13,688 nucleotides of DNA, from assembly GCA_024640185.1 (NCBI GenBank), contig JAHEFN010000029.1, forward strand, positions 1 through 13,688, in the 5' to 3' direction. A model generated the notes under the pieces. That model was not told the DNA's origin. It did no database searches and saw only the letters and a list, made by a program, of their open reading frames with translations. Origin of the DNA: Gemmatimonadota bacterium. Lineage in GTDB: Bacteria; Gemmatimonadota; Gemmatimonadetes; Gemmatimonadales; GWC2-71-9. Below are positions 1-7,260 of the stretch, in pieces. Position numbers and translations under genes: made by a program. Position 1 is the stretch's first letter. Each line of letters begins with the position of its first letter.

Positions 1-308
1 AGCAGGTTCATGATCACCACGTCGCGGCCCTCGGGGTCGGAGGGACTGCGGACCCGGAGGAAGACCACGAGTCCTCCCTCCCGGGTGATGCGAGGCGAGC
101 TCTCCACCAGTTCGGTGAAGGTCAACCGGGACACCTCGCCACCACCGGGGAGTGAGGCGAAGAGGTCGGTGCGGCCCTCGGCGCCCTCCGCCACAAAGAC
201 GACGAACGGCTCCTCACCGACCTCGATCCGCCCCTGGAGTGGCGAGATCGAACAGGCGGTGAGGAGTGACGCGGCGGTGACGCAGGCGAGACGACCGATG
301 GTCCGCAC
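1..308 (-). CDS. TolB/PD40-like lipoprotein, partial (C-terminus outside window)
   Basis: The gene starts at a GTG that directly follows the TGA of the upstream hydrolase gene, with no intervening base; a GGAAGGG stretch about 6 nt upstream serves as ribosome binding site. The first residues (MRTIGRLACVTAASLLTAC) are a lipoprotein signal peptide with lipobox LTAC and lipidated Cys19. The following part contains DLFASLPGGGEVSRLTF and later SSPRITREGG and DVVIMNL, a pattern like the blades of TolB/PD40 (WD40-like) beta-propellers, where each blade reads as a value, 'LTF', 'SP' and a closing strand. About 102 codons are visible. By inference it is a periplasmic or outer-membrane-anchored propeller co-transcribed with the hydrolase; the ligand or partner is unknown. 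The blade call rests on a single repeat and is tentative; lipoprotein status is firm. Confidence 0.75.
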   Translation of the reverse strand, partial: MRTIGRLACVTAASLLTACSISPLQGRIEVGEEPFVVFVAEGAEGRTDLFASLPGGGEVSRLTFTELVESSPRITREGGLVVFLRVRSPSDPEGRDVVIMNL

Positions 309-1106
309 TCAGCGCCCTTCCAAGTGAGTGCCAAAGAAGGTCTCGATCTCGCGCTTGGCCCGGTCGGCCTCCGCGGTGCCCGAGCCGGTCCGCCCCGGCT
401 TCATGAAGCCGTGTCCCGTGCCGGCATACGAATCGGCGACGAACGGCTTGCCCATCCGGCGCATCATCTCGACGATCGTCGGCAGTGCGTTGGTGACCCG
501 GCCGTCGTTCTGGCCATAGACGCCCATCACCGGTGCCTGGACGGATGCCAGCATCGCGGTGTCGGCGAGTGGCCCATAGCAGACCACGGCCGCCTTGAGC
601 CTCGGATTGTGCGACGCGTAGGTCCACACCGTGCCGCCTCCCCAGCAGAAGCCGATCACGCCGGTGTTGTCCTGTTGGGTGGCTGGCTGCGCATTGATGT
701 AGTCGTAGGTCGCATCGAGGTCACGCACCACATCCTCGCGCTCGAGCGAGGAGACAAGCCGTCGGGCGGAGTCGCCCATCGCCCTGGTGCTGCCGTACCG
801 CGAGGAGAGCAGGTCGGGGACGATCGCGACGTATCCCTTCGCGGCGTAGTCGTCGGCCACCGTCGGCTCCCAGTCGGTCATCCCGAAGATCTCGTGGATC
901 ACGATGATTGCCGGGGCCTTCCCCTGGCGCTCGGGGTAGGCGACGTAGGCCTCGATGGTCTGGCCGTCGGCGTTGGGGTAGCTCACCCACTCCCCGTGCG
1001 TGGTCACGGCGTCGAGGGTCGGAGTCGGGGCATCGCGGGAGGCGACCAGGTAGCCGGTGCCACCAACGGTCAGGAGAAGCAGGGCGGCGAGGAGGGGGGT
1101 GCGCAT
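309..1106 (-). CDS. Secreted dienelactone hydrolase family protein
   Basis: 265-residue alpha/beta hydrolase of the dienelactone hydrolase (DLH) family. An N-terminal hydrophobic segment (residues 4-22) looks like a signal peptide or anchor, so the enzyme probably acts outside the cytoplasm, unlike classical cytosolic DLH. The family's Cys-Asp-His triad is visible: nucleophile Cys154 in GFCWGGG, Asp201 in GQNDGRV and His232 in GTGHGF, and the family glutamate is Glu72 in IHEIFGM. Known DLHs open lactone or ester bonds of dienelactone-type substrates; members in genomes without chlorocatechol pathways are usually of unknown substrate, and I would not assign one. No strong Shine-Dalgarno precedes the ATG; instead a heptad-repeat block begins 14 nt upstream. 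The gene abuts the downstream lipoprotein (TGA then GTG), suggesting translational coupling. Confidence 0.9.
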   Translation of the reverse strand: MRTPLLAALLLLTVGGTGYLVASRDAPTPTLDAVTTHGEWVSYPNADGQTIEAYVAYPERQGKAPAIIVIHEIFGMTDWEPTVADDYAAKGYVAIVPDLLSSRYGSTRAMGDSARRLVSSLEREDVVRDLDATYDYINAQPATQQDNTGVIGFCWGGGTVWTYASHNPRLKAAVVCYGPLADTAMLASVQAPVMGVYGQNDGRVTNALPTIVEMMRRMGKPFVADSYAGTGHGFMKPGRTGSGTAEADRAKREIETFFGTHLEGR

Positions 1107-1120
1107 GGGGAGGATCCTGG

Positions 1121-1143
1121 ACGATAGACGAGAGACGAGAGAC
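1121..1143 (-). repeat. Heptad-repeat block, copy 1 (before hydrolase gene)
   Basis: Read on the minus strand this is a run of heptads TCTCTCG, TCTCTCG, TCTATCG, ending 14 nt before the ATG of the hydrolase gene. A 25-nt core is shared exactly, in opposite orientation on the chromosome, with the block at 1263-1293. In gene-relative orientation both blocks read the same way and sit just before a start codon. Confidence 0.85.
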
Positions 1144-1262
1144 GATGGCCCTCGGTGCCGGGGATACCACCGTCGTGAAGGTCAGGAATGAAAGGTATGC
1201 TTCGGAAAAGCTGCGGCCAGTCTCCAGCTCGGGATTGGCCGCCTCGACCGATGGCGTTGTCC

Positions 1263-1293
1263 GTCTCTCGTCTCTCGTCTATCGTCTATCGTC
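1263..1293 (+). repeat. Heptad-repeat block, copy 2 (before acyltransferase gene)
   Basis: Four clean heptads in order TCTCTCG, TCTCTCG, TCTATCG, TCTATCG (1264-1291), followed by TC, ending two nt before the ATG at 1296. It is an inverted copy of the block at 1121-1143, about 118 bp away. Function unknown; it could be a leader or regulatory repeat, or the inverted terminus of a small non-autonomous element spanning 1120-1288. Confidence 0.85.
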
Positions 1294-1295
1294 AC

Positions 1296-2621
1296 ATGTG
1301 GCTCCTCCCGCATTTTCCACGGATCGCCCGCCTTGCGGCGTTCGTCTACTACCGGGCGCGGTATGCCGGTGGGGCCGTGCCGCCCGAGGGGCCCGTGCTG
1401 GTGGTGGCCAACCATCCCAACTCGCTGCTCGACCCGATGATGGTGGTGGCCGCAGCCCGACGACCGTTGCGGTTCCTGGCCAAGGCACCGCTCTTTCCCG
1501 ACCCCAAGATCGGCTGGTTGGTGCGGGCCTCGGGGGCGATCCCGGTGCATCGCCGGCAGGACGGCCCCGCCGTCGATGGCAGCAATGCCGAGATGTTTCG
1601 AGAGGTGCACACGGCCCTTGCCGGCGGCGACGCCGTGGCGCTCTTTCCCGAGGGGATCAGCCACTCGGCGTCGTCGCTCGCTCCGCTCAAGACGGGCGCT
1701 GCGCGAATCGCCCTCGGTGCCGCTGCGGAGCTGGGGGTCTTTCCAATCGTCCCGGTGGGACTGGTCTTCCGGGAGAAGGACATCTTCCGCTCGGATGCAT
1801 CGGCGATCACGGGGGAACCGATCGAGTGGGCCGATCTCGCCGGCCGTGGCGCTGAGGACAAGAGTGCCGTGCGGCTTCTCACCGACCGGATCACCGCCTC
1901 ACTCAGGTCGCTCACCCTCAACCTCGAGACCGCCCAGGACCGACCACTGGTCGAGTGTGCCGTGCGAGTGTGGGAAGCGGAGCAGCGGGTCATGCCGGAA
2001 CCCTCCGAGCGCGTCACTCGCCTTGCCGCGACCACCTCGATTCTCGCCGCAGTCCGGCAGGATGATGACGCCGAAGGTTTGGCGTTGATCGCGGCAGTCG
2101 CCCGTCACCAGCGGCGGCTCACCCGACTCGGGCTCCGCCCCGCCGACCTGGTGGCCGACATCAGGATCTCTCGAGGCGCCGGATGGTTGGTCGGACGTGC
2201 CCCACTCCTGATGCCGCTGGCCGCGGTGGTGGGGCTGGCCGGTTGGTTGTTGTTCGTGGTGCCCTACCGCGCCACCGGGTTGGTCACCGACCGGTTCCGT
2301 CTCGAGAGCGATGTCCGCTCCACCTGGAAGTTGATGTTCGGCGCGGTGATCTACCTGGCCTGGCTGTTGCTGTTGGTGTCGATGGCGGTGGTGTGGTTCG
2401 GGGTCGTGGTGGCCTTGCTCACGGCCGTGCTGGTTCCGGTGGTCGGGATGACCGGCCTGTTGGTGCGCGAGATGTGGCGAGGGTCGTGGCGTGACGCCCG
2501 CCGCTATCTGGTGCTCCGATCGCGACGTAGCTTGATGGATACCCTCCGCGCCAACCAGCGCGAGCTCGGCCAGCGCCTTGATGCGCTGGCCCAACGCTTC
2601 CCCTCCGGAGTCCAGCGATGA
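1296..2621 (+). CDS. Membrane-anchored 1-acyl-G3P / glycerol-3-phosphate acyltransferase-like protein (PlsC family)
   Basis: 441 residues. The PlsC/LPLAT acyltransferase core occupies about residues 1-210: the catalytic box is ANHPNSLLDP with His40 and Asp46 (HX5D, as I recall from yeast Gpt2/Sct1-type enzymes, rather than the usual HX4D), then GAIPVHR (80-86), FPEGISHS (117-124) and IVPVGLVF (151-158), the expected four blocks in order. The C-terminal half holds hydrophobic segments at about 302-323 and 347-390 (probably two helices), giving a membrane-tethered enzyme of phospholipid synthesis; acyl donor and exact acceptor cannot be read from sequence. I start at 1296 because the acyltransferase homology begins there and upstream codons would translate the heptad repeat; an in-frame ATG at 1188 with GAAGG six nt upstream would add 36 atypical residues. 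It overlaps the next gene by four bases (ATGA). Confidence 0.85.
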   Translation: MWLLPHFPRIARLAAFVYYRARYAGGAVPPEGPVLVVANHPNSLLDPMMVVAAARRPLRFLAKAPLFPDPKIGWLVRASGAIPVHRRQDGPAVDGSNAEMFREVHTALAGGDAVALFPEGISHSASSLAPLKTGAARIALGAAAELGVFPIVPVGLVFREKDIFRSDASAITGEPIEWADLAGRGAEDKSAVRLLTDRITASLRSLTLNLETAQDRPLVECAVRVWEAEQRVMPEPSERVTRLAATTSILAAVRQDDDAEGLALIAAVARHQRRLTRLGLRPADLVADIRISRGAGWLVGRAPLLMPLAAVVGLAGWLLFVVPYRATGLVTDRFRLESDVRSTWKLMFGAVIYLAWLLLLVSMAVVWFGVVVALLTAVLVPVVGMTGLLVREMWRGSWRDARRYLVLRSRRSLMDTLRANQRELGQRLDALAQRFPSGVQR

Positions 2622-3925
2622 ACGATGCCTCCCCGGTCGCTGCAGGCCGCGATCACCCGAAGACGGTCTGGTCCTGGGCGTTCTTTGACTGGGCGAACTC
2701 TGCCTTCACCACCCTGATCGTGACCTTTGTCTACGCCACCTACTTCACGGGGGCCTTCGCTCCCGACAAGGAGACCGGGACCCAGTGGTGGGGGTGGGCG
2801 GTCTCTGCCAGCGCGTTGCTCATTGCGCTGCTCTCGCCGGTGCTCGGTGCTGCCGCCGACAAGGCGGGTGCCCGCAAGCTCTTCCTCGGGTGGTCGGTCG
2901 TGCTCTGTGCGGCAGGAACGGTTGCCCTCGCGTTCGTGACGCCATCCGGTGGCCGGAGTGCGGTGATCGCACTGACGATCTTTGCGCTCGCCAATGTGGC
3001 GTTCGAGGTGGGGATGGTCTTCTACAACTCGTTCCTCCCCGAGATCGTCTCGGAGGAGAAGATCGGCCGGGTGTCGGGGTACGGTTGGGGGCTCGGCTAC
3101 GTCGGTGGACTGCTGTGCATGGCCATTGCCCTGGTGGGATTCGTCGGGTTTCCTGGCGCGGAGGCGTTCCTCGGCATCACCAAGGAGGGCGCGTGGCATG
3201 TGCGCTCCACGAACTTCCTGGTGGCCGGGTGGTTCCTGCTCTTCGCCTTGCCGTTCTTCAGAAATGTCTCCGAGACACGGCGCGGCCCGGTCAAGCTCGA
3301 TGTGATGGGATCGTTTCGCGAGTTGGCCCAGACCTACACCCACATCCTCCGGTACCGCGAGACGTTCCGATTCCTGCTGGCGCGGCTGGTGTTCAATGAT
3401 GGATTGGTGACGATCTTCGCGTTTGGGGCCATCTACGCGTCAGGCACCTTTGGGATGAACGAGACCGACGTGCTGCTCTTCGGGATCGCCCTGAACGTGG
3501 CGTCCGGCTTGGGGGCCTTCGTCTTCGGGTTCGTGGACGACAAGGTGGGCGGCAAGCAGACCATCATGATGACCCTGCTGCTCCTCTCGATGGCAGCGAT
3601 GGTGGCCGTCTGGGCCCCGACCGTCACCTGGTTCTGGGCGGCCGGGATCATGATCGGGCTCTTCGTCGGCCCCAACCAGTCGGCTTCCCGGTCGCTGATG
3701 GGCCGGTTCGTTCCCGAGAAGCATCAGGCGGAGTTCTTCGGATTCTTCGCCTTCTCGGGGAAGGCCACGGCGTTCATGGGGCCGTTGTTGCTCGGCTGGG
3801 CCACCACGGCGTTCGCTTCACAGCGGGCGGGGGTGGCCACCGTGTTGGTCTTCTTCGCCGTCGGTGGCCTGCTGCTGGCGCGGGTCGATGAGCGTGCCGG
3901 TATCGCAGCGGCGAGGGCGGGCTAG
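2618..3925 (+). CDS. MFS transporter, UMF1 / Atg22 family
   Basis: 435 residues, almost entirely hydrophobic with about 12 predicted membrane helices. The opening WSWAFFDWANSAFTTLIVTF (residues 18-37) is the hallmark start of the UMF1 (vacuole effluxer Atg22-like) branch of the major facilitator superfamily; the second half carries FGFVDDKVGGKQT, a DxxGxK-like loop between helices, and a PNQSASRSLMGRFVPEK loop typical of this family. Yeast Atg22 exports amino acids from the vacuole; bacterial members have no firmly established substrate, so I give none. The ATG overlaps the stop of the acyltransferase (ATGA), with GGAG seven nt upstream inside that gene, so the two are translationally coupled; a lipid-related cargo would be speculation. 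The stop codon shares CTAG with the convergent methyltransferase. Confidence 0.9.
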   Translation: MNDASPVAAGRDHPKTVWSWAFFDWANSAFTTLIVTFVYATYFTGAFAPDKETGTQWWGWAVSASALLIALLSPVLGAAADKAGARKLFLGWSVVLCAAGTVALAFVTPSGGRSAVIALTIFALANVAFEVGMVFYNSFLPEIVSEEKIGRVSGYGWGLGYVGGLLCMAIALVGFVGFPGAEAFLGITKEGAWHVRSTNFLVAGWFLLFALPFFRNVSETRRGPVKLDVMGSFRELAQTYTHILRYRETFRFLLARLVFNDGLVTIFAFGAIYASGTFGMNETDVLLFGIALNVASGLGAFVFGFVDDKVGGKQTIMMTLLLLSMAAMVAVWAPTVTWFWAAGIMIGLFVGPNQSASRSLMGRFVPEKHQAEFFGFFAFSGKATAFMGPLLLGWATTAFASQRAGVATVLVFFAVGGLLLARVDERAGIAAARAG

Positions 3926-4749
3926 GCCGGGACGGTGCCGCTGACGACGACGAACTCGCCCGGGATCGAGTATCCCGTCCCCGACCGGAAGGGCTCGATC
4001 GAGGCGAGATACTCGTCGTGGGCTGCCGCCTTGGTCGACGCATCGAAGCGGGCGTAGGCGAGTGCCACCGGTCCGCCGGCGAAGGCCGCGCCAAGGGCGT
4101 CCTCGACGCCGGCATACTCCAGGGAGACCGACAGTCGGTCTTCGGTGATTTCGACGAGCCCGGCCTGTTGGAAGCCGAGTTCCAGGGCGTTGCCGGTGCC
4201 GAGTCCGAAAAACATCGGGCAGACGTCGGACTCGACCCGCGCATCGACAATCGGGAAGATCTCGGCCCAGCCGCAGTGCTTGCGGTGGCCCCAGACGGCC
4301 GCGACGACGCGCCCGCCGGGCCGAACCGACTCGGCCATCTTCCGGATTGCCGCGACCGGATCCGGCACATACATCAATCCCAAGGCACAGATCGCCACGT
4401 CGAACGGTGCCTCTCCGTCGTCCAACTTGAGGGCCTCGGCATCGGTGCGAACGAAGCGGGTGTTGGTGACGCCCCGCTCGGTCGCCAGTGCCGTCGCGTC
4501 CGCAATCATCTGCGCCGAGATGTCGGTTCCCACCACCTCACCGGCCTGGCCAACCTGTTCGGCGGCGGGGAAGGTGGCCAGCCCTGTGCCACAGGCAACA
4601 TCGAGAACCCGCTCGCCGGGTTGCAGGTTGGCCCGTTCCAGCAGGCGCTCTTGGGCCGGGAGGAGCTGGGCTGCCCAGAACTGTTCGTAGACCGGCGCCG
4701 CCTTGTCCCATCCGTAGCGTTGCACCCGGCGCATCAGGTTCGGTTCCAT
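3922..4749 (-). CDS. Class I SAM-dependent methyltransferase
   Basis: 275 residues. SAM-binding motif I is VLDVACGTGLAT (residues 48-59), followed by an acidic ribose-binding residue in VVGTDIS (Asp76), a motif II-like DVAICALGLMYVPDP (117-131) and RPGGRVV (143-149). The layout resembles UbiE/COQ5 and methyltransferase type 11 proteins acting on small molecules. The C-terminal 100 residues, with a helix-rich lid, probably set substrate choice; I cannot name the substrate. The start ATG lies one base after the TGA of the OsmC-family gene, with GGAGG eight nt upstream (4758-4762), so it is the second gene of a two-gene operon. A longer frame upstream exists but would read through the OsmC gene and is rejected. 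The stop overlaps the convergent MFS stop. Confidence 0.9.
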   Translation of the reverse strand: MEPNLMRRVQRYGWDKAAPVYEQFWAAQLLPAQERLLERANLQPGERVLDVACGTGLATFPAAEQVGQAGEVVGTDISAQMIADATALATERGVTNTRFVRTDAEALKLDDGEAPFDVAICALGLMYVPDPVAAIRKMAESVRPGGRVVAAVWGHRKHCGWAEIFPIVDARVESDVCPMFFGLGTGNALELGFQQAGLVEITEDRLSVSLEYAGVEDALGAAFAGGPVALAYARFDASTKAAAHDEYLASIEPFRSGTGYSIPGEFVVVSGTVPA

Positions 4750-4750
4750 C

Positions 4751-5281
4751 TCAGCGGCCTCCGGAGATCTGGTATGCGGTCGTGGCCGTGACTGGCCGAC
4801 GGATGTTGTCGAGCCATGAGGTATGACGTTCGGTGAGCTCGAGCACCGACTCAACGTCGGCCTTGGGGGCCTCGGACGCCACCGTGACGACGAAGCGAAT
4901 CTGGAGGTACCCCGAGGTGACGTTGGCGTCGACACCGAGCTCGCCGCGGGCGTCGTAGTCGGCCTCGACGGAGACGTCGATCGACTCGAACGGCAGGTTC
5001 TTGCGGGCCGCCCACATCGCAAACGAGGTGGCGAAGCAGGTCCCCAGCGCTGCCCGGCCGAGGACGCCGGGATTCGGGGCCGTGCCCTCACCCCCCATCT
5101 TCGCGGACATGTCGGTGGTGAGCCGGAAGTCCCCTTCCTCCACCTGGCACACGAGCCCCTCGGTGAGGCGAACGGAGGTGACCGCGGTGCCCTTGCCGAC
5201 GGAATCGCGCAGGGTCATCGCCTTGGTGGCCCGTTCGAGGGCCGTCTTGATCCGGGGTTGGGCGTCGGCGTTGGCGGTCAT
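4751..5281 (-). CDS. OsmC/Ohr family protein lacking the second cysteine
   Basis: 176 residues with the OsmC/Ohr fold pattern: an N-terminal strand region, the central helix with GRAALGTCFATSF carrying Cys82, the position of the peroxidatic cysteine, and a C-terminal ERHTSWLDNIRRPV. In canonical OsmC and Ohr proteins the last motif carries a second cysteine (CPV-like); here that position is Thr154, so the dithiol chemistry that detoxifies organic hydroperoxides is probably lost or uses another thiol. Cys45 (GLVCQV) is the only other cysteine and is not at the usual site. GAGGA (5286-5290) lies four nt before the ATG. It heads a two-gene operon with a methyltransferase. Cytoplasmic, no signal peptide. 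The family is confident; peroxidase activity is doubtful. Confidence 0.85.
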   Translation of the reverse strand: MTANADAQPRIKTALERATKAMTLRDSVGKGTAVTSVRLTEGLVCQVEEGDFRLTTDMSAKMGGEGTAPNPGVLGRAALGTCFATSFAMWAARKNLPFESIDVSVEADYDARGELGVDANVTSGYLQIRFVVTVASEAPKADVESVLELTERHTSWLDNIRRPVTATTAYQISGGR

Positions 5282-5300
5282 TGGGTCCTCGGGTGGCTGG

Positions 5301-5318
5301 TCAGGTGGCGCTCAGGTG
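5301..5318. repeat. Two TCAGGTG direct repeats spaced 11 bp
   Basis: TCAGGTG occurs at 5301-5307 and again at 5312-5318, exactly 11 bp (one helical turn) apart, in the 180-bp divergent gap between the OsmC-family gene and the DUF819 gene. This spacing suits a direct-repeat regulator site, but two 7-mers can arise by chance. Nothing else in the gap is clear. Confidence 0.3.
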
Positions 5319-5461
5319 AAGATGCGTCGGAACGCACCGGAAGACGACATTGGGAGCGGGGAAGGAGGTGTCGCTCCAGTGGGGCCTCTTGCCTGACCTC
5401 CATCACGGCGTAGCTTCGGTCGTCCATCATCTCCGCTGCCCCCCTCTCCAAAGGTCTCTCC

Positions 5462-6709
5462 GTGGACGCGACTCCGCTGATCACCAACGACGCCGTCGTC
5501 TTCGGTCTCTTGGCCGTCACCTTGGGTTGGGTCTTCCATACCAGCCACGTCGGGACGCCACGATGGAAGAAGTTCTATACCTGGGTGCCGGCCCTGCTGC
5601 TCTGCTACTTCATCCCGGGCATCTACAATACGGTTGGCTTGATTGATGGTGCGGCATCGGGCATCTATCCCGTGGCCCGCGACTATCTGCTGCCGACATC
5701 GTTGGTGTTGTTCACCCTCTCCGTCGACCTCCCGTCGGTGCTCAAGCTCGGTCCCAAGGCGCTGACGATGTTCGCGGCCGCCACCATCGGGATCGTGATC
5801 GGTGGACCGATCGCGCTCTGGGTGGGTGGGATGGTCGACCCGAGCTTCCTCGGAGATGCCGGACCCGAAGCGGTATGGCGCGGGATGAGCACCCAGGCGG
5901 GCAACTGGATCGGTGGCGGGGCCAACCAGGCCGCGATGAAGGAAGTCTTCGATGTCGGCCCCAACATCTTCGGGAAGTTCGTGGCCGTCGACGTCATCGT
6001 GGCCAACCTCTGGATGGCGGTGCTCCTCTTCATGGCCGGCCGATCCGAGTCGATCGACAAGCGAGCCGGGGCCGATACCTCGGCGATCGACGAGCTCAAG
6101 GCGAAGATCGAGAAGTTCACCTCCGAGAACGCCCGGGTGACCACGCTGCACGAGCTGATGATCGTACTGGGGTTCGGGTTCGGCGCCACCGGGGTGGCGC
6201 ACGCCCTGGCCGGTGTCATCGCGCCGTACATCGCCACCCATGCCCCGGGCCTCGCCGACTACTCGTTGACCTCCCACTTCTTCTGGGTGGTGGTGATCGC
6301 CACCGCGCTTGGCGTGGGGCTGTCATTCACCCGCGCGCGCAAGTACGAAGGTGCCGGAGCCAGCAAGGTCGCAGCGGCGTGCCTCTACGTCCTGGTGGCC
6401 GCGATCGGGATGCACATGGACATCACCACGGTCTTCTCCGACCCGGCACTCTTCCTGGTCGGCGGCATCTGGGTGACGGTCCACGCGGGGATCCTCTTCG
6501 GGGTGGCAAAGGCGATCAAGGCCCCGCTCTTCTATATCGCGGTCGGCTCGCAGGCCAACATCGGCGGCGCGGCGTCGGCACCGGTGGTGGCCAGTGCCTT
6601 CCATCCCGCCCTCGCCCCGGTGGGGGTCCTGTTGGCGGTTCTCGGCTATGCGGTGGGGACCTACGGGGCCTACATCTGCGGCTTGTTGCTGAGGGCGGTG
6701 GCGGGGTAA
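5462..6709 (+). CDS. DUF819 family membrane protein (YjcL-like)
   Basis: 415 residues, polytopic membrane protein with about 10-11 hydrophobic segments in two halves. It matches the DUF819 (YjcL) family as I remember it: an N-terminal PLITNDAVVFGLLAVTLGW, a TLSVDLPSVLKLGPKAL stretch (85-101), and the conserved polar loop NWIGGGANQAAMKEVF (148-163) between helices; a matching GSQANIGGAASAPVVAS loop occurs in the second half, which suggests an inverted-repeat transporter architecture. A charged cytoplasmic loop (about 195-228) separates the halves. No transport substrate is established to my knowledge. The start is GTG at 5462, with AAAGG about seven nt upstream; no in-frame ATG fits better. 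Stands alone, convergent with the following gene; the two stop codons are seven bases apart. Confidence 0.85.
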   Translation: MDATPLITNDAVVFGLLAVTLGWVFHTSHVGTPRWKKFYTWVPALLLCYFIPGIYNTVGLIDGAASGIYPVARDYLLPTSLVLFTLSVDLPSVLKLGPKALTMFAAATIGIVIGGPIALWVGGMVDPSFLGDAGPEAVWRGMSTQAGNWIGGGANQAAMKEVFDVGPNIFGKFVAVDVIVANLWMAVLLFMAGRSESIDKRAGADTSAIDELKAKIEKFTSENARVTTLHELMIVLGFGFGATGVAHALAGVIAPYIATHAPGLADYSLTSHFFWVVVIATALGVGLSFTRARKYEGAGASKVAAACLYVLVAAIGMHMDITTVFSDPALFLVGGIWVTVHAGILFGVAKAIKAPLFYIAVGSQANIGGAASAPVVASAFHPALAPVGVLLAVLGYAVGTYGAYICGLLLRAVAG

Positions 6710-6716
6710 CGGTCGA

Positions 6717-7232
6717 CTATTTCCTGGTCAGGATCACGTTGGCGAACGGGTCGCTCTCGGCCTCGCCCTCGCCGTGCATCAGCCATTCCCATTGGTCGGT
6801 GGCCCGGCGATAGACGAAGATCGTATGCCACCGGCTGCCATCGGGAAAGTGAAAGAGGAAGGGGATGGAGTCCCCCACCGCCGTGGCATGACCGATTCCG
6901 TCGCCGGTCAGACCACCGGTTCCGGTGATGTCGAGCCACATCGCCGCGTAGCCGTCCGAGTGGGGATCCTCGCCGATGAAGACGATCGACTCGTATGAGG
7001 GTCGACCGTCGGGTTCGCGTTCACGTGACCGCTCCGTCATCTGGACGTAGTTGTGCTGAAGGACCCACTCGAAGGTGATGTCATGGGTCACCTGATCGCC
7101 GGCGATCTGCCCCTGCAGGACCCACTCGCCGATCATTCGATCGAGCAACGGGTCCTCGAGGCCGGGACCTTGGGCCGCTGAGGAAAGCGGCAGCAACAGT
7201 GCGGCGAGCAGGGCAGTGGACGGTGCCTTCAC
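6717..7232 (-). CDS. Secreted hypothetical protein, DUF1579 / lipocalin-like
   Basis: 171 residues. The GTG start is chosen because GAGGG sits seven nt upstream (7240-7244) and because it begins directly with a signal peptide (residues 2-20, ending SSAAQ); an upstream ATG at 7301 would run back into the oxidase gene. The mature part opens LLDRMIGEWVLQG and continues with alternating hydrophobic strands (THDITFEWVLQHNYVQM, YESIVFIG, YAAMWLDITG, WHTIFVYRRATDQWEW), which is the look of DUF1579 and related small beta-barrel proteins, in which a first 'GxW' strand is conserved. Ligand unknown. It follows the multicopper oxidase by 28 bases on the same strand and is probably co-transcribed, so a role linked to that extracytoplasmic oxidase is conceivable but not shown. 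Family assignment is moderate; coding and export are firm. Confidence 0.8.
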   Translation of the reverse strand: MKAPSTALLAALLLPLSSAAQGPGLEDPLLDRMIGEWVLQGQIAGDQVTHDITFEWVLQHNYVQMTERSREREPDGRPSYESIVFIGEDPHSDGYAAMWLDITGTGGLTGDGIGHATAVGDSIPFLFHFPDGSRWHTIFVYRRATDQWEWLMHGEGEAESDPFANVILTRK

Positions 7233-7239
7233 TGCAGGG

Positions 7240-7244
7240 CCCTC
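7240..7244 (-). promoter_or_regulatory. Ribosome binding site deciding a GTG start
   Basis: On the minus strand this reads GAGGG, seven nt before the GTG at 7232. It supports the GTG start of the DUF1579-like protein over the ATG at 7301, which would add 23 residues and lie within the upstream gene. Confidence 0.6.
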
Positions 7245-7260
7245 AAGGCCGATTTGGTCA

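Noticed and set aside
324..1127. A 267-codon plus-strand frame opposite the dienelactone hydrolase
   Set aside because: Lacks any domain pattern and is the mirror of a clear hydrolase gene with an intact Cys-Asp-His triad; high GC produces such long antisense frames.
4750..5091. Longer start of the methyltransferase reading back into the OsmC-family gene
   Set aside because: The extension is Arg/Pro/Ser-rich, overlaps a well-supported gene on the same strand, and a good ribosome binding site (4758-4762) precedes the ATG at 4749.
5389..5416. Promoter-like TTGCCT ... TAGCTT with 16-bp spacing before the DUF819 gene
   Set aside because: Only a partial match to the sigma-70 consensus in a GC-rich genome of uncertain promoter rules; not strong enough to list as a feature.
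5875..6813. A 312-codon plus-strand frame within the DUF819 gene
   Set aside because: Very Arg/Gly/His-rich with no hydrophobic pattern; a shadow of the membrane protein in the +1 frame.
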